From Spongospora subterranea f. sp. subterranea (taxonomy: Eukaryota; Endomyxa: Phytomyxea; Phytomyxea; Plasmodiophorida): a stretch of 64,000 nt of DNA. The position numbers and the translations under genes are program-made. The notes under the pieces are model-generated. The model saw only the letters and a list, made by a program, of their open reading frames with translations, ran no database searches and was not told where the DNA came from. This document shows, in pieces, positions 32,380 to 44,537 of this stretch (within the stretch, counting starts at the first letter, position 1; every line of letters starts with the position of its first letter). The DNA lies in contig JAUGWO010000083.1 of the NCBI GenBank assembly GCA_049724395.1, positions 1 through 64,000 of the forward strand, read 5' to 3'.

Positions 32380-33400
32380 TCTCTGCCCAATAAATCGACA
32401 GGCAATTCGTATTCAGGTCACTGTGGGGTATTCTCAAATACGTCGAGCGCGATGTTAAATCAATATTATCTGACTTTGTCCTGTTGAAAGGCAGGTCTGC
32501 GCTTCAAATTCCTGCTCGGTGAATTTGATGAACAAGATCTGACAAATGGCATTTTCATGTGGAATTGTTTAAAGACTCCACTATGAAGAGTGTTATAGAA
32601 AACACTGTTCGTCCAGAAATTGTTCCAAAATCACATCGTGTGTTTATGCGGACGATTCTCAGCAAATGGTCACCAAACCAGCACTGGTTGGCGGCGCTGA
32701 AGTTGGCCAGTCTAGCAAGGGCTTTTCCGATCATTTGTGAATGCTCAACAGATTCGATACAATGCCATTGACCATGGCTTTTTAACTGGAGCAGGGTCAT
32801 TACAAAATAGTCATTGAGAGGTATCTGTTCGGCTCTTAGCAGTCGAGGGAAGAAAGCGAAGCGGAGCAACACTGCGAAAAAGCGTCGAACTGGCTGCTGA
32901 TTTACAATCAGGTGATAATGATCGCGTTGGAGAAGTGAATATGATCATGGTTGTGATAGCAATCGTCTGTACAAAAAGTGGGAATTGTCCGAACCTAGAG
33001 GAAGCAGAAAGGAAGCACAGTTGCGGGTGCCACCGATGCAGCAAACTCGAGGAAGTTTTGATTGAGCTCTCCGAAAATGAAGCTCCTTTGCGTGTTTATT
33101 CAGGACGTCTGGCGTCATTAATGACCCGTTGCCCTTCTTGAGCGTATCAAACCATGTTATGGTTTCGGCTAGGCCATTTTTTTTTATTTTCAAGGCAAAT
33201 CCAGCGCAAGAATTATGAAAGAATTCTTTCAGCTAAATTACCCTGATGGAGTCGTCTGTACTGTCCAAGGCTATTTATGAATTATTAAAACACGTTGAGA
33301 CAGTGGATCGAGAAGATTCGGAAGCTCTTCTGCGGAAGACAATCCATCGACTTATCTTATCTTGGATCAATACAAGGTGCACTTGATGATTTCGGTTGTG
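32380..33400 (+). CDS. Hypothetical multi-exon gene, borders unsure
   Basis: A series of protein-like stretches on the plus strand: FRSLWGILKYVERDVKSILS (32415-32490), STMKSVIENTVRPEIVPKSH (32575-32640), YNAIDHGFLTGAGSLQNS (32760-32810), RKRSGATLRKSVELAADLQS (32855-32915), EEVLIELSENEAPLRVYSGR (33050-33110) and MESSVLSKAIYELLKHVETV (33245-33310). Short gaps with GT...AG look like introns. The parts are helical and soluble, with no recognised domain. It may be a host gene or a decayed one. Exact exons were not determined. Confidence 0.4.
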
Positions 33401-33766
33401 GTGCAACTACAGAATCATGGACCTGAGGTCGAATTCATTCTTGCCGGGTACGGCACGCCTTCAAATACTGGACGTGGGAGTTAACAGACCCTTTCAAAAA
33501 TATTTACGGTCAGATACCTTGAAGATCGAACTCGATTACAATTCCATGATTGTATAGTTGTACCGCGACCGAGGTCTACATCTGCACCTTGCATTGATCC
33601 ATCATTGTAAACGTTCATGGTTTGTCTTCGCAGAAGGGTTTTCAAATTTTACCAAGATATAGACTCGTACTACGATATTCAGTCTAAATTAGAGATATCG
33701 TCATTGAATTAGAGCTATCGTCTCTATATACGGCGATAAACCCAAAGCCATTATGTGTTTGACAAT
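33401..33766. other. Unassigned stretch
   Basis: No gene or repeat recognised apart from a short AGAGATATCGTC / AGAGCTATCGTC direct repeat near 33695-33725. Confidence 0.4.
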
Positions 33767-34921
33767 TTACAGATCACCTCCAATAAGAACATTAGACCTA
33801 ACTCCTTGATCGATACCTCTATCGTTAAACATTCCCCTGGTCGATGATGCCGATTTGGTTGCTGCGCTATCCCCAACAGCCTGTTGAGATGATCGATCGT
33901 ATCCATCAGTAATCCGCATGTTCGATCGGCCATAGCTGATCCCTGGCCCATCAATACCGGTATTGATCCCCACATCACTCTCATGCGATCCAGACCTCCA
34001 TGACGAATCTAACAACTTGTTATCAACCGTCTTCACAGATTGAACCTCCCCCGAATCTCGATGGTCCAGCGCTCGTTGTTTAGACGCAATTCGAGATAAT
34101 TTTGATGACGCGCCCGCTGATCCTTCTGGTCCAAGCAAGATCGCATCGTTTATCGACTCATCGTCGACAATCTCCTTATTATCGATCTGATTGATCATGT
34201 TTCCGTTTCTTTTGGCGAACGTGTCGGTTTTTGAGCTGATAAGGCCCATGTCTCTGGTCTGTGCGAAATCAGCCCGTCTGCTCCCTGTTGATCCACCACC
34301 AACACCATAACCTAAACCGTGTCCTATCGTCGCCGACGTCGCTTCTCTGCCGACCAGTGACCCTCGATCAAACCTCTCTCCTGTCTCCATTGCTGTCGCC
34401 ATACTCTCATCGAAACCTTCACGGTCACGTAGCTGTTGATTCCGCGATTGTAGCCGGTTCTTGACGGATCGGCCAGATGAGCCGCCCAGCCCTCCAGTCG
34501 TTGAATCGGTCTCCAAATGATCGCTGACCAGACCTGTATCTAGACCGCTACGATAGCTGTTGGCATTGTCATTACCCATCGCCTTGCCTGAATTAATCCT
34601 AGACCCTCGCTCGAATTTACTAGCGATCTGTTTGGTGTTGGCTCCATGGGATCCGGCAGCAACGCCACCGCCAGAGCCAATGACGAATCCGTGCCCGATA
34701 TTGGCGGAATTGGCACCTTCAAGAACGGTATTGGCTCGATCATATGATTGAACATCAACATTGGAATCGAATCGATCAGCGTGATCGTTGTGAGATGAAC
34801 CATATCCTCTTCTGAAATTATCCAATATGTTTCGTCTAAAGGCGCCCTGACTGACTGGACCGATAATCCAATCACCCATTGCTTGAGAAAAAATAAGGAA
34901 AACGACACAGAGGAACGTCAT
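33767..34921 (-). CDS. Secreted Gly/Ser-rich low-complexity protein, 384 aa
   Basis: Single open frame from ATG. The first 17 residues (MTFLCVVFLIFSQAMGDW) form a signal peptide. The rest is hydrophilic and rich in Gly, Ser, Asn, Asp and Arg, with almost no Cys. Two related glycine blocks occur: NIGHGFVIGSGGGVAAGSHG near residue 75 and TIGHGLGYGVGGGSTGSRRA near residue 200, each followed by an acidic/Arg-rich stretch, so the protein may have arisen by internal duplication. No known family. A cell-wall, cyst-coat or mucilage role is only a guess. Confidence 0.75.
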   Translation of the reverse strand: MTFLCVVFLIFSQAMGDWIIGPVSQGAFRRNILDNFRRGYGSSHNDHADRFDSNVDVQSYDRANTVLEGANSANIGHGFVIGSGGGVAAGSHGANTKQIASKFERGSRINSGKAMGNDNANSYRSGLDTGLVSDHLETDSTTGGLGGSSGRSVKNRLQSRNQQLRDREGFDESMATAMETGERFDRGSLVGREATSATIGHGLGYGVGGGSTGSRRADFAQTRDMGLISSKTDTFAKRNGNMINQIDNKEIVDDESINDAILLGPEGSAGASSKLSRIASKQRALDHRDSGEVQSVKTVDNKLLDSSWRSGSHESDVGINTGIDGPGISYGRSNMRITDGYDRSSQQAVGDSAATKSASSTRGMFNDRGIDQGVRSNVLIGGDL

Positions 34922-35269
34922 AAATGCTGTATCCAGCGTTGACCGATAGAGGAAACGATCCTTATGACAATGACCGCTATCAGCTGTAGAGTGACAAATC
35001 TAACTGCCGAAGGTGATATTTATATCGAGATCGGTCCAATAAAAATAAACCAATGGTTGGAGTGACCAGTAAACGACCGATGTTTATATGAAAAAACAGT
35101 GCAATTCTTGCCGGTTTAGCAAAAAAATCACCTTCAGACGAGAGCACTGATTTTGGAGCAGTTCAGCTGAACCTCCAACTAATTTGAGTTTCGCAGATCT
35201 GCTACGTGTACGCCTATCAACCCTTTCTCTCCTAAAACCGAACAATAATGGAGCAATCACGTTGACCAC
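34922..35269. other. Divergent-to-convergent gap, nothing recognised
   Basis: Lies upstream of the secreted protein gene (minus strand) and downstream of the NEPRO/RMP1-like gene. No motifs or repeats identified. Confidence 0.4.
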
Positions 35270-36602
<1,333 letters not shown>

Positions 36603-36904
36603 TCAATCTTCATTTTCAGGGATCGCAAGTTCGACGTTTACTCCTGATTCATAATTTTTTCAACTAACGCCATTACCCTCGTCATTGAATGTGCTTATCA
36701 CCCAACCAAATCCCCTCCTCGTTTATCTTCTTGGTCAAAACGAGCGTCGCTGGCGGCAAATGTTCATCAAAGTAAGTAATCATGGCCGACAGCCATCCTG
36801 CTGTGGCGCAATCGGCTTTATGGGAAAGTTTTGCCCCAAATGGACTCATCCTCAGTGACCAAACGCATTGTCAAGGTTTCTCGTGACTGCAACTGCTAGG
36901 TCTC

Positions 36905-37290
36905 ATGTGCTTTTACAGTGTTGAATCAGACTTCATGTTGATGACGATGCCGGGGGAAAATCTTGATTGGGCAACTTATCTAAATTTGCTCAAACCTCAA
37001 TGTAAACTGTGCATTGTTGGGGTGACAAAAACGATTAATTTTCCCGTCGTTTGCTTTGGTCACTCGCAACATATCTGTTGCTGGGTCGCTTTGTGCCCTT
37101 CATCTGAAATCCGTCGGATACTGCAGTTCGCGGCTGATCACCAAATCATTTAATAAGAATCACAATCTGCACTTGGTTTCGTTATTTGAATTCAAATTCA
37201 GAGAATGGCTGAAAGGCTGGCGATGAATGCCAAACATTGTAATGCTGCGTTGACCCGAGTCGCCGCGGATTCGGTTCAATAACGGACGAC
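36905..37290 (+). pseudogene. Alcohol dehydrogenase 3'-end fragment (copy e)
   Basis: Reads [20 protein letters not shown] then CKLCIVG, a degraded NISVVG-equivalent, SSEIRRILQFAADH, a gap, and MAERLAMNAKHCNAALTRVA. This is the last three exons of the local dehydrogenase family with losses in the middle and end. Nothing of the N-terminal two thirds is present. Shares 3' flank with copy a. Confidence 0.8.
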
Positions 37291-37300
37291 ATCCGTTTAA

Positions 37301-37600
37301 TTAGGAAAAAAATAACTCCTGTGTCAAATCAGTACTTTGATTGTTTCCCAAGCACGTGATTATAGAGGGTGTTGGGCCAATTGCCCGAAATGATATCTCC
37401 TGATATGCCATGGACTTCTGTTTTCCTTTAAGAGCTTCGCCCGGAATCAATATTTCGCGGGTAGCGATTCTGATTAATCGTGTTTCATAGTTCATTCCCG
37501 TGCTATGGTGAGAGTGATGGCAAAACTCAATGATTGACGTAAGCGAATCCATTAATGTTGATTCTCTTTGAATAAATCTTGCAGTTTAGAAGACAGCTGA
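37301..37600 (-). pseudogene. Sister of the P-loop fragment at 17.3-17.6 kb
   Basis: Minus strand from 37552: MDSLTSIIEFCHHSHHSTGM then RLIRIATREILIPGEA and EISFRAIGPTPSII. The first part matches IDPLTSVIEF at 17.5 kb, and the DNA between the two loci is alignable over about 700-850 bases including GTAAGCGAATCCATTAATGT. The Walker-like part is lost here. Original gene unknown. Confidence 0.4.
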
Positions 37601-37812
37601 ACACGATGATTGTCGTTCAAAGCAGCGCGATGATCCACGGCTCTGTCTTTAACGATTTAGACGAAAGACTTGCCTGTGTTTTAAAGTCAGCCCGAAATTT
37701 TTTTCATTTCTTTCCGATGCATTTTTTAGCAGAATTCCCCTTCTGCTTGCGTTTTCAGAAGTCGCTCGTAAATCGATGCGCACAAACGAATTCTGCAACA
37801 CCAGATGCCTAA

Positions 37813-38375
37813 CCGGGTAACCAGTTAAGAAAGTGGATTTCATGAAAACATGTCTAGCCTGAGAGTTGGATTTCCACTCCTCTAGCGCAGATGGCATTGA
37901 CCCTGGCCCGGCCCTTGTCATTAATATACGCAGTTGCATCATCCAGCCAATTTCATCAGAAAGCACCAATCCATCAGAAGGGCTTTAGGGGTTTACGTCA
38001 TTGGCCGATTGTAACCGGTGTTGGCATCTCCTGACTGTACAGGGTACTGTATCATTAAGAACTGCATTAGACAATACACTGATTGAGTGAGCGGGTGATC
38101 TGCTCATCACGTAGTTTGTATTCGAATCGGGTTGGTATGGCGCACCCCCAGCACCAAGTGTTTAGCGCCCTCTGCCCTCAACCTTATGTCGCTTTGGCTC
38201 ACGTCGTCCGGCACGTTTTGTTCTGTCGCAACGTGTAATGACCCCAAGAGGAGGGAACTATGAAAGGTATTGGGCAATGTGTAATAGCAATTGATTGGCC
38301 TGAGACTACGATGCTGACGACACTTGGGCTCAAGTTATGATTGGTGTAGTCACCAACACACGAACGCGTCGGGAA
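37813..38375. other. Unassigned stretch
   Basis: No gene, repeat or RNA recognised. Confidence 0.4.
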
Positions 38376-38822
38376 TCAGGAATCGTGCCCTGAAACTGGG
38401 TTCGTCCGAATGTCGGCGATGGAGTCCGCATCATGGCAGAATTGTTTGCAAGGCCGCTTACCGGCTCCCGAAATCTTGTGATGGTGAAAGCCTTCCCAAT
38501 CGATTAGCCATTGCAAGAGATTTCGACGAATTCTAGCATCAAGAAGTTCCGAACGACGGGGTAGTGATTGTAAAGATAATCCAGGGAATATGGGATCTCC
38601 CATTTTTGAGTCGAGGAGTAGATTTCTGGTGACAAACCCTTTGCTGGGTTTGAATTTGGATAGCTGTAATTGAAATTCCCCGACTGTGATCTCAGCCTCA
38701 GCTTCGGCAATGTGACTCATGGCTGAAACCGACGGTTCCTCCTGATCGACTGGGCTTACTAACCAGTCAGTTTTTGTGACAACGTTTGGATCCGATTTGT
38801 TCAAGGTTTTAATTTGGACTAC
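38376..38822 (-). CDS. Hypothetical open frame, possible exon
   Basis: Open for about 145 codons with protein-like composition: RYEVVQIKTLNKSDPNVVTK, then SAMSHIAEAEAEITVGEFQL, FKPSKGFVTRNLLLDSKM and LIDWEGFHHHKISGAGKRPC. No ATG at the upstream end, so an upstream exon is likely if it is real. LIDWEGF faintly recalls a chromodomain, but the rest does not. Unassigned. Confidence 0.3.
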   Translation of the reverse strand, partial: VVQIKTLNKSDPNVVTKTDWLVSPVDQEEPSVSAMSHIAEAEAEITVGEFQLQLSKFKPSKGFVTRNLLLDSKMGDPIFPGLSLQSLPRRSELLDARIRRNLLQWLIDWEGFHHHKISGAGKRPCKQFCHDADSIADIRTNPVSGHDS

Positions 38823-38859
38823 TTCGTATCGCGCGCAGGCTCTTCATCATGCCGCTGTC

Positions 38860-39770
38860 ACAAATTGTTGCCACCTTGCACATATAGTTGCCGACATGGG
38901 AAATATCATCAGCGTGACATTTGTGGAATTCTCGGAGGAAACGCTCGTTGCCACCTGCTCATGACTTGGTCCCGGTACCTGCGGATATCTGGAACATTGC
39001 AGGCAAAGGAGGTCAAGACGTCAATAGCCGCGTGTTGAAAACATGAAGGTCGGCTTCCGATCCCTCTCGCCATTGGCCTTTATTGCGATCAGATTTAGTT
39101 TTACAGCTCAACTGAATGCGCATTACCTCTATCGGCTGCTCCAGACTGAGAGCAATATTGCTTCGTTCTCTTCATACAAAGAGCTCAAGGGCTCTTTAAA
39201 CGAGAAGGGTTCGTTTTTCATGACTTTAAACGCGTTTGTTAAAGATTGGACGCCATCTGTAAAATTCGTAAACGCTTTAGAGGATCTGGCTAGAGAAAAC
39301 TGTTCCAGTGGTGGTCGCTCTGTGCCCAACGCATCGCTTGTGGAACGCCCCCACATTCCTAAGCGAAACAGGATGGCTTGGTTTACCAACAATGCGGACG
39401 GCGTCCAATCTGCGCCTTCAATATCTTCCACATGACAGAATTTCTCTGCCTTCGCAATTGAGGTGCTTGGTCTGCTCTGCTAACACAACTGCGTCGGGCA
39501 AAACATGCACTGTTCCGCTTTGCGTTCAACTAAAGATGGGCACGAGAACATGTTGGGCAAAATTCCACGAGAATAGGCGCCTAGAGTCGCCGATGCAACG
39601 CGCACCATCTCCAACAGTTTCTCTTCCTTCGAACGGGGTCACCGTCCAGCGACAGGGTCGAATCGGGTTCAAGGCCTCCAGTGGCCAGTCAGAAGAGCTT
39701 GAGGTTCAGAACAATGTTCCAACGCCATCCGTTCCTGTCCGAGCAACGCGATTACGCCACCGATGACTTG
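38860..39770 (+). pseudogene. Possible piggyBac-like transposase C-terminal remnant
   Basis: The plus strand shows protein-like runs (RFSFTAQLNAHYLYRLLQTE; FVKDWTPSVKFVNALEDLAR). After a frame change there is a Cys/His-rich end, RCLVCSANTTASGKT then CTVPLCVQ and CWAKFHE, which resembles the cross-brace zinc motif at the end of piggyBac transposases (C..C, C..C, pLC, CF..yH). No DDE core was recognised upstream. Stops and a frame change break it. Low confidence. Confidence 0.3.
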
Positions 39771-39775
39771 TCCTT

Positions 39776-40016
39776 ATGATCTATAATATAGATCATACAG
39801 GTTTTGCCTCATAAAAATCCGTGGAAGTTTGCTCCAAAAACGACACACTTCTATACTTCACTGTGCAGTGAAAAATGACCAAGAATTTATTCTGAAAACA
39901 CCAAAATATAGGAATTATTCCATTCTTGAACTTATTTTCTTATCTGAAATGCGTAATTGCAAAATTGAGTATGTGAGAGCTGTTTCCGCCCAATGATCTA
40001 TATTATAGATCATACG
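39776..40016. repeat. Pair of 21-bp perfect palindromes 195 bp apart
   Basis: ATGATCTATAATATAGATCAT at about 39777 and ATGATCTATATTATAGATCA at about 39992 are each self-complementary, differ only in the centre, and both are followed by ACA/CGG and a T-rich tract (GGTTTTGCC; GAGTTTC). They bound a 195-bp A/T-rich segment without coding potential. This could be a small element with palindromic ends or two protein-binding sites. Confidence 0.7.
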
Positions 40017-40126
40017 GAGTTTCATCAGGGATACACCACGCGACACTGGACCGGTCCTATTCCGGGCCCAGTCGTAGCTCTACTACCTTTGCCATCTTCC
40101 ATGCACTGCTCTAAGTTAGAAGTACC

Positions 40127-40202
40127 CGTAGACTCTCTTATAATTGATAGGGTCCGTGGACGGAGATTCAAACAATGAAGAGCAATTATAAGAGAGTCTA
40201 CG
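40127..40202. repeat. Perfect 20-bp inverted repeat, 36-bp loop
   Basis: CGTAGACTCTCTTATAATTG (40127-40146) and its exact complement CAATTATAAGAGAGTCTACG (40183-40202). It lies just beside the palindrome pair at 39.8-40.0 kb. Not followed by a T-run, so a terminator is unlikely. Confidence 0.92.
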
Positions 40203-40989
40203 GTAGTTTGTGCTTGGCGTATCACGGAGGCGATTACTTCGTGGAATAATTGATTAATTTAGGTTTGATTTGCGTGAGGTTATTGAAGAACAAATCGTAA
40301 TGAGTCTGTCAATAAAGAACCCGTCCGATCAAGTTCTGGCGTATTTCGCCAAGTTCGAAAACACTCGTGCTGCCGCTTGGTCAGTTGTGGGCCGGGACAG
40401 AGAAGATAAAGAATAAGAAACGAGGTGTTTATTCCTTGAAAGCAAAGGGTTGCAGTTCATTCATGACTGAACTAACACCTCTGATGTCTGACTCTATTGT
40501 TCTCAAGGCAATTATCTGGAATCATCTCTGGTATTGTTTTCACAATCGTTTTTCGATGCTCCAAGAATACTTGCTGGTTTTTTTCACCAGACAACCTACT
40601 GTTCGACGCGAAAACGGAAACCAGACAAAAAAGATGATACTTTATTCTGAGCATTAGTTTATAAAGACAAACGATATACATGGCTCAGATGAGAGCAATT
40701 CGTCATCTTGAACAGAGTGATTTTCGCCAAATCCCCCCCAAAGATGTGTTATAGCGCGTAGCCCACCCTGGTCACCGGACCTACGTCACACATTAATACA
40801 GTAAACTGTACCTACAGGATACAGGGGCAGTCGGTCCTTAACTCCTTTTTCGGTTTCCTGCCCTTCTGGACGTCATATTTGGGGTGGCGCCACCTGCCTC
40901 TCTGTATTGCCAATTGACCAACGGCAACAACCAGTCCCTTGTTTTGCAACGTCGTCTGACTCGTATTGCTTGGCTGGTGCCAACTACCA
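40203..40989. other. Unassigned region upstream of the NCOA5-like gene
   Basis: A short plus-strand open frame from an ATG near 40300 (MSLSIKNPSDQVLAYFAKFE) has 38 codons and no support. No repeats seen. The promoter of the next gene should be here. Confidence 0.35.
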
Positions 40990-42170
40990 ATGAATCGTCC
41001 TGGGCGCGATGAAGGCCGAGGCCGCCGTCCGATTCCAGACCGAAAACGCGCTCCCCCCGGAACGATGGATAGACGCTCTAGCAATACGAGGTCTCCTCCA
41101 CGACGATATGATACATTTACTAAGCGAGCAGCACATGTTCAGGTAGTCATTCTTGGAACAAAGCAAAGGTAAGAACACACAGGTTGACGTCGTTGTTCTA
41201 TGGTCAATAACATTTTGAAAGGCGGTATGGGGATCAGTGTGCTGAATCTATACGTGGCGCTGGATTCTGGGTGGAAACCAGGTTCCTTGAGGGGCAGAGG
41301 TTAAGAGAGGTGATCGGTCAAGCCGAACAAGAGTCGAGCTCATATCTTGTTATTGTTGGTGTTGATAACGAACAGGATAAAAATGTGTCCTTCAAAATTT
41401 TGGATAGCAATCAACCTCCGATATCTCGTGTTTCTATCAAGAAAGCGATTGATCTCATAATTGAGCACGATTGTAGTCGTAATCGAACGCTGCGATTTGT
41501 TGGTGAATCGCCTCCTATTGTCACACATCGTCTGTTTTCCCCCCCAAATGATCAACACCACCCTTCACCGGATAGACGTCGTCCATCGCCTCCCCGCCGC
41601 CCAGTTCGCCCCCAATCACCTCCTCCTCGCCGTTTTCGCAGCCGCTCCCCACCTTACCGGGTACCGGCCCATTTGTCTCATCATCCTTCCGAACGCCCTG
41701 TTGATTTGCGATCGCATCTTGCTCCCCGGTTCAGAGATTCCCCAGTTTATCAACAACGCCCACCAATGCATTATGTTGAATATCCTCCCCGAGGTTATAT
41801 ATCACGTGCCCGGACAGATGTTTCTCCTCACTCTTCCAAACCACAGTATTCTCGTCCTTCATACGAAACTACCCAACCGTATGAATATCGGTCATCCCCT
41901 CGGGAGTTCAACAGCAGGGCGTTGCCATCTGACCCTGAGTCGCCTCTCTCCAGGCGCCCATTGCCTTATGAAAGGCGCTCTATGGCTCCACCTCATTCTT
42001 CATCTTCAACCGCCCTTGATGCAGCTGCGGTTTCAGATCTTTTGCGAACACTCGACGATATTGACGGTAATCAGGGTCCTGTAGCTCCAAATACTATCCC
42101 AGCCCGATCGTTTGAACCAACTTATAATAATGGCTATGATATGCCCCCCCGTCAACAATATCGCCGATAA
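40990..42170 (+). CDS. NCOA5-like protein with anticodon-binding-type domain and RS/Pro-rich tail
   Basis: Two exons, 40990-41168 and 41222-42170, phases close, 375 residues. A basic RG-rich start (MNRPGRDEGRGRRPIPDRKR) leads to a domain of about 110 residues: HVQVVILGTKQRRYGDQCAE, then IRGAGFWVETRFLEGQRLRE and SYLVIVGVDNEQDKNVSFKI. The order strand, Tyr-Ala-like helix, GxxVE strand, VIVG strand fits the anticodon-binding fold of class II tRNA synthetases as used in nuclear receptor coactivator 5. The C-terminal half is Pro/Arg/Ser-rich (SPDRRRPSPPRRPVRPQSPP), probably disordered and nuclear. Likely a nuclear RNA or transcription regulator; role inferred. Confidence 0.72.
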
Positions 42171-42343
42171 TGTTCTATCGGCAATAAATTTGGAAAACAA
42201 ATGGGAAGCTTTCGTAGCTTTACCTGCCTATATTTTACTTGCTCCCCGCCCCGTTTGCGTAATGATTGTCTTGTAAACCGGATTGTGTGTGAAAGTTATG
42301 TTGTGGTGCGAATGGCGGAAACCAGACCTAACTTGATTGCGCA

Positions 42344-42889
42344 ATGGCTGCAAATCGTCGGTGGGCGGTGCTGGTGGGCGATTCTGAGGCTTCCATGTCG
42401 GCGGTTCGCTGGTCCACTGAGAATCTGGCTCGAGAAGGGGATGAGATTATGATCATGTCGGCCTTGGAACATCGAGATCACAGTCATCATCAGGACGACA
42501 CGTTAATCGCCATCTCCCCGAACGCGTATTCGAGAATAGGCAGCCATGCCGATCATTCAACAAAGCAACGTCGGAAAATACTGGAGAAAGTCCAAGAATA
42601 CGCAAGTTTGATGGAGTCCCCAGAAAGATTATGGTCAGTCACTAGCGCTGTGATTGATTCTGAGGACGCCCTTGGTGAAACAGCGGTTGCCTTTGCCAAA
42701 CGAATGAAATTCGATTTCGTTGTTGTTGGTTCAAGGCAATTAGGGCCAGTCTGCCGAACAGTATTGCGTGCAAGCGGTTCAAGCACCGTATCCGAATATG
42801 CAATCCATAATATGCCCTGCCCAACATGTGTTGTCGTAATGCAACGACGTCTGAACCGCGATCAATCTCAGACTTTCGATAATGCATGA
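42344..42889 (+). CDS. Universal stress protein (USP/UspA fold)
   Basis: Intronless, 181 residues, start MAANRRWAVLVGDSEASMSA. The first strand and helix (RWAVLVGDSEASMSAVRWST) and the last block (FDFVVVGSRQLGPVCRTVLR, GSSTVSEYAIHNMPCPT,CVVV) are typical of USP proteins. The usual ATP-binding G-x2-G-x9-G(S/T) is altered: the second Gly is Gln and the loop is three residues longer. It may therefore not bind ATP in the common way. A cytosolic stress-linked role is inferred from family. Real ATG; no membrane segment. Confidence 0.85.
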   Translation: MAANRRWAVLVGDSEASMSAVRWSTENLAREGDEIMIMSALEHRDHSHHQDDTLIAISPNAYSRIGSHADHSTKQRRKILEKVQEYASLMESPERLWSVTSAVIDSEDALGETAVAFAKRMKFDFVVVGSRQLGPVCRTVLRASGSSTVSEYAIHNMPCPTCVVVMQRRLNRDQSQTFDNA

Positions 42890-44310
42890 TGAGTTACTGT
42901 TTCCCCATTTGCAAATAAAGATCTAAAGGATCAAGTCGCCATCAGCTTGACTTACTTCTATATAGCCACCATTCCTTGCGTAAACGGCAAACAAAACTCG
43001 GGTTAATCATGCAATTATACTTGAAGATTTAGCGATAACCAACGAATTGATCACGATCGAGCGGAACCTCCTTCAAGCGATATGGCGTCAGAGGGCGTTG
43101 CCCCATTTTGCCGGCGATTAACAACTCATGCTCGATCAACAATCAGTTTATTATATTCTACAAACCATATAGGATTATCATTTACTGTGCGCCATATGAA
43201 GTCTACCTTCGCTTTGATTGCCAGATTTGATGAACGATCCGACCAGTCCAGGTGAAGGTCTCAACATCGATGTGGTACCTGTAAACGACGTCATCCCGAA
43301 TAAAGAAGAAAGCATAAGCGGATTCAGAGATTCAACGTCGGAATAGGGAGGTCAACAGGAGAATTCAATTGGTGTCCAACATGAAAAGTGTCTGACAGGT
43401 TCGTGTCAAGTTTGGGTGGTTAAAAGTTATCGGGAGAGGGATCGTCTGGAAAGAGGCTGAAATGACAATGCTGCCCCTTTGCAGTTCGTGTCGCTGGGTT
43501 TGATGCCATTCATGGAGCAGATCAGGCGCCGAAAAGTACTGGGGTCAACGTTCACGAGGGCTTCTGGTCTGGCGACGGCAGTTGGCGGCAGTTGAAGTGT
43601 TCATTGGTTGGTATGCAGCCACCACAACTATCGACAGGAATGGGTTCACAACCGATGATTCTGTCGATCTCGTGTAACTGAACAACAACAAGAGTTGGAG
43701 ACCCCATCGCCGTCCTCTTGTCGGTATCACTCATGGTCGTATCCAATTTCGCAATAGGGAAACTTTATCTCGGTTCAATGCTGCTGGACTTGCAATTGCC
43801 TAAATAAAATTTTAAATTAATAAATCAGTGAACATGTTTTGGTACAGATTTTGCAGACATTCTGTTTGTCTCGGCATTGATGCAATGCCTGCCAGAAAGC
43901 CACAAATTCGAACTCTTTTGTTTCTCAGTAAAAATCCAAATCTAACTCAAAACTGACATTATCATTGGTTGCAAACTGACTTGTGTCGACGGGCGTGGCG
44001 GTTGTAAAACATCCGATCAATGACCCCTGATCTTTCAAAGGAATTGCTCACGAACAGAGCAAACGCATCTAGACCCACTCCAGGTCCGATTCTGATGCAC
44101 CGCCGAGCTGACAGATCTAGCTGGATTGTCGACCAGCCCCGCATTCGGCCGCTCTGTAGAACGCCAAGACCAATGGCTTGTCATGTTTGATGAGGCAAAG
44201 ACGGAGAGTATCTGGTATGTGGTCGCTGTTTAAATGACTACAATGATGATATGGCGACTCCAATTCCTCCAGCTGTAGCTGCTCTTTCTGTTGTGGAGCG
44301 ATCAGAGCTG
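42890..44310. other. Unassigned stretch of 1.4 kb
   Basis: Only short, overlapping frames without family support (for example 43545-43746). No tRNA, repeat or transposon recognised. A bounded inverted repeat follows at 44311. Confidence 0.35.
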
Positions 44311-44537
44311 GGTATCTGGTAGTTCACCCCAAGAATGGGCGATACATGCCATAGTTTACGAGCAGGTGGGTCTTGGGCTTGTTCGCCACCTCCCGGGCGA
44401 GAAGAGCGGCCGGAGCCGTCGAACGGAAGCGCCCACGACCGCACCGCCCGGGAGGTGGCGAACAAGCCCAAGACCAACCTGCTCGTAAACTATTGCATTT
44501 ATCGCCAATTCTTGGGGTGAACCACCCGGTAATTCCG
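44311..44537. repeat. Inverted repeat with ~88-bp arms and GC-rich centre
   Basis: Left arm about 44311-44398 (TTCACCCCAAGAATGGGCGA, then TAGTTTACGAGCAGG and GTCTTGGGCTTGTTCGCCAC). The right arm, about 44444-44535, is its complement with about five differences. The 45-bp centre is GC-rich (GAGCGGCCGGAGCCGTCGAA). Sequence composition differs from the flanks. No coding capacity assigned. Confidence 0.9.

Noticed and set aside
38376-38560. LIDWEGF considered as a gypsy chromodomain
   Set aside because: Only the short WEGF word matches; the residues around it do not fit the fold, unlike 31.5-32.1 kb.
40127-40202. Perfect hairpin considered as a transcription terminator
   Set aside because: No T-run follows, the loop is long, and the genome is eukaryotic.
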